Origin: Rapidithrix thailandica
GTDB lineage: Bacteria > Bacteroidota > Bacteroidia > Cytophagales > Flammeovirgaceae
Reading direction: 5' to 3'
NCBI RefSeq assembly: GCF_039710355.1
Contig: NZ_JBDKWZ010000010.1
Coordinates: 62,001 to 126,000, forward strand
Length of the DNA stretch: 64,000 nucleotides
A model generated the notes under the pieces. The model was not told the DNA's origin. It did not search any database and worked only from the letters and a program-made list of their open reading frames with translations. The translations under genes were made by a program, and so were the position numbers. Positions 62,874 to 64,000 of the stretch are shown piece after piece. Every line of letters begins with the position of its first letter. The first letter of the stretch is position 1.

Positions 62874-63350
62874 TTATTGAGCCGGGACCAAATCCATTTT
62901 CCAGGTTCCTTCGTCTTCCGGAGGAACTTGGTTATCCACTTTGGTAAGTTCCCATTGCAAGGTCAAGCCGGTTTCGGAAATACCCGATACGGTTAGTTGA
63001 CTACTTTTTTGAGCATCTTTTAAGGTGATGGTATTGCCACTGAAGGTCCAGTTTCCGGTATTGGCTGAGTTGTAGTTAGGCAATCTCTTTGCCTCTCCGG
63101 GAGTCACGGTATAGGTGGTAGGGTTGCCCGAGCCGTCTACCTTAAATGTGATGCGGAAGTTAGCATAGGTCGCTTGATCGTCTGTAGAGAGGGCGGTATT
63201 ATTCAGGAAGGTGGTAGTGACTTTCCAGGTAACAGAGGCTATTTTTTCAGAGTCCGTTTTTGGGGCCGGATCGTCATCGTCCTTACAAGCAGTAGTAAAC
63301 AGTAGTCCTGATAGCAAAAAAAGTAAGACAATTTTTTGTATACATTGCAT
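62874..63350 (-). CDS. Lipoprotein of unknown function, lipocalin-like
   Basis: This 158-residue lipoprotein has a lipobox LFTTAC (Cys22) and an acidic KDDDD after it, a surface-export signal in Bacteroidota. The mature part is all-beta (VTWKVTTTFLNN, ANFRITFKVDGSG, GNWTFSGNTITLKDA, LTLQWELTKVDN) and ends TWKMDLVPA. It resembles the small lipocalin-like/DUF5004-type lipoproteins and, in style, the one at 2480-2968. The ABC ATPase gene lies 99 bp upstream. No ligand can be named. Confidence 0.82.
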   Translation of the reverse strand: MQCIQKIVLLFLLSGLLFTTACKDDDDPAPKTDSEKIASVTWKVTTTFLNNTALSTDDQATYANFRITFKVDGSGNPTTYTVTPGEAKRLPNYNSANTGNWTFSGNTITLKDAQKSSQLTVSGISETGLTLQWELTKVDNQVPPEDEGTWKMDLVPAQ

Positions 63351-63449
63351 AATGATATGGCTTTTTTATTTTGAATAGATTATTCAATAATAAGTAAAAG
63401 TAGCATAATCTAACAAAGATGCCTGTTTTTTTTTATTGGCAAAGGACTC

Positions 63450-64000
63450 TTAACATATATTTAAATTAATCACTTCTTGGCAGAATCCATATTCAACAGG
63501 TTGATTTGAACTGACCACAATAAGCTGATCGCGGATATGCTCGGAAATCATCCGTAAATACCAATCTGTATTGTGTTTATCCAGGTTGGTAGTGGGTTCA
63601 TCCAGCAGGATTACGCGATTATTCGTAAATATAGCAAGCCCCAACTTGAGTTTTTGTTTCATGCCCGAAGAAAAGTTCCGGATAGGCTTGTTGATATGTT
63701 TTTCCAATTCCAATACTTTGAAAAACTCTTTGGGGGGGAGCGTGAGTGGCTTGAAGGTATTGTGAAATTCAACGATTTCACGGAGGGTAAATTCTTGAAT
63801 TAAATCTGTATAGGGCCCTACCAATACCAGGTGTTTGAAAAGAAGTTCTTGAGAGAGGGCTTTTTGTTGGAAGGAATATTGAATCTTGCCTTCATTCAAG
63901 TTAAGGATACCGGCAATCGATCTGAGCAAAGTGGTCTTTCCGGAGCCATTACTTCCGGTAATGGCGTAACTTCTTCCGGAGCAAAAAGTATAATCAAATT
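63450..64000 (-). CDS. ABC transporter ATP-binding protein, N-terminus cut by window edge; candidate CcmA
   Basis: Reading leftward from the right edge, the open frame shows Walker A (GSNGSGKTTLL at about 63922-63953), Q-loop region, signature FSSGMKQKLKLGLAIF and Walker B VILLDEPTTNLD. About 183 residues are visible. The C-terminus is short, as in single-domain exporters of the CcmA type, and the segment KHLVLVGPYTDLIQEFTLREIVEFHNTFKPL fits small ABC ATPases of Bacteroidota. The ccmBCDE cluster at 26102-28231 lacks an ATPase, so this could be its CcmA, although it is 35 kb away. The start lies outside the window. Confidence 0.88.
   Translation of the reverse strand, partial: FDYTFCSGRSYAITGSNGSGKTTLLRSIAGILNLNEGKIQYSFQQKALSQELLFKHLVLVGPYTDLIQEFTLREIVEFHNTFKPLTLPPKEFFKVLELEKHINKPIRNFSSGMKQKLKLGLAIFTNNRVILLDEPTTNLDKHNTDWYLRMISEHIRDQLIVVSSNQPVEYGFCQEVINLNIC

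Noticed and set aside
1..64000. CRISPR arrays, tRNA/rRNA genes, insertion sequences, prophage
   Set aside because: No spaced direct repeats of CRISPR type, no cloverleaf with conserved TPsiC arm, no transposase or phage proteins were found; the CHAT protease is therefore not part of a CRISPR locus here.

Overview
The window looks like chromosome of a member of the Bacteroidota, probably of the Cytophagales type. The evidence is a SusC/SusD pair, type IX secretion-style cargo proteins, a hybrid two-component system with a beta-propeller sensor, many lipoproteins with a Cys after a short signal peptide, Bacteroidota-only families (DUF4834, DUF4301, the DUF5117-type metalloprotease) and almost no Shine-Dalgarno sequences. 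I see no rRNA, tRNA, CRISPR array, insertion sequence or prophage. All identities come from reading motifs; no database search was run.

Layout. 1-8307 (minus) is one five-gene operon: SusC, SusD, two lipoproteins and a subtilisin-like protease cut by the left edge, which fits uptake of peptides rather than glycans. 8308-9550 is almost empty. 9551-10764 holds a PKD lipoprotein and a YbjQ-family protein. 11141-16711 is a sulfate-activation cluster: an SLC13-type transporter, cysC, cysD, cysN and, behind a terminator-like hairpin, cysQ. 16793-24711 carries lhgO, an acidic unknown, a DUF2339 membrane protein, a DUF4834 protein and a secreted zinc protease. 25179-28231 pairs a heme-motif lipoprotein with ccmE-ccmD-ccmC-ccmB. 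28299-30264 is an ECF sigma factor with an unusual anti-sigma/TonB fusion. 30593-32401 holds a GRDP-like protein and a protein ending in a Cys-Ser-Ser repeat. 32599-38051 is mostly housekeeping (nucleoside transporter, dinB, gpsA, hppD).

38084-43981 is the part most worth attention. It has an orphan HPt protein, an unknown, an ECF sigma factor, a membrane anti-sigma-like TPR protein and a 58-residue acidic protein whose two ends carry the same 12-residue repeat. Facing these genes is a secreted, membrane-tethered TPR-CHAT protease of the caspase-like fold. The set resembles a protease-controlled sigma-factor circuit, and the small repeat protein is easily missed because of its size.

44175-50800 contains a DUF4301 protein, a TPR protein, small unknowns, a hotdog thioesterase, an FKBP lipoprotein and an amidohydrolase lipoprotein. 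51159-58839 pairs a one-protein hybrid two-component regulator with a secreted M4 metalloprotease whose upstream region holds three 20-bp direct repeats, a likely operator. 58966-62779 contains a small unknown, dcd, ribD, pyrR and pyrB. The right edge has a lipoprotein and an ABC ATPase cut by the window end, which may supply the CcmA function that the ccm cluster lacks.
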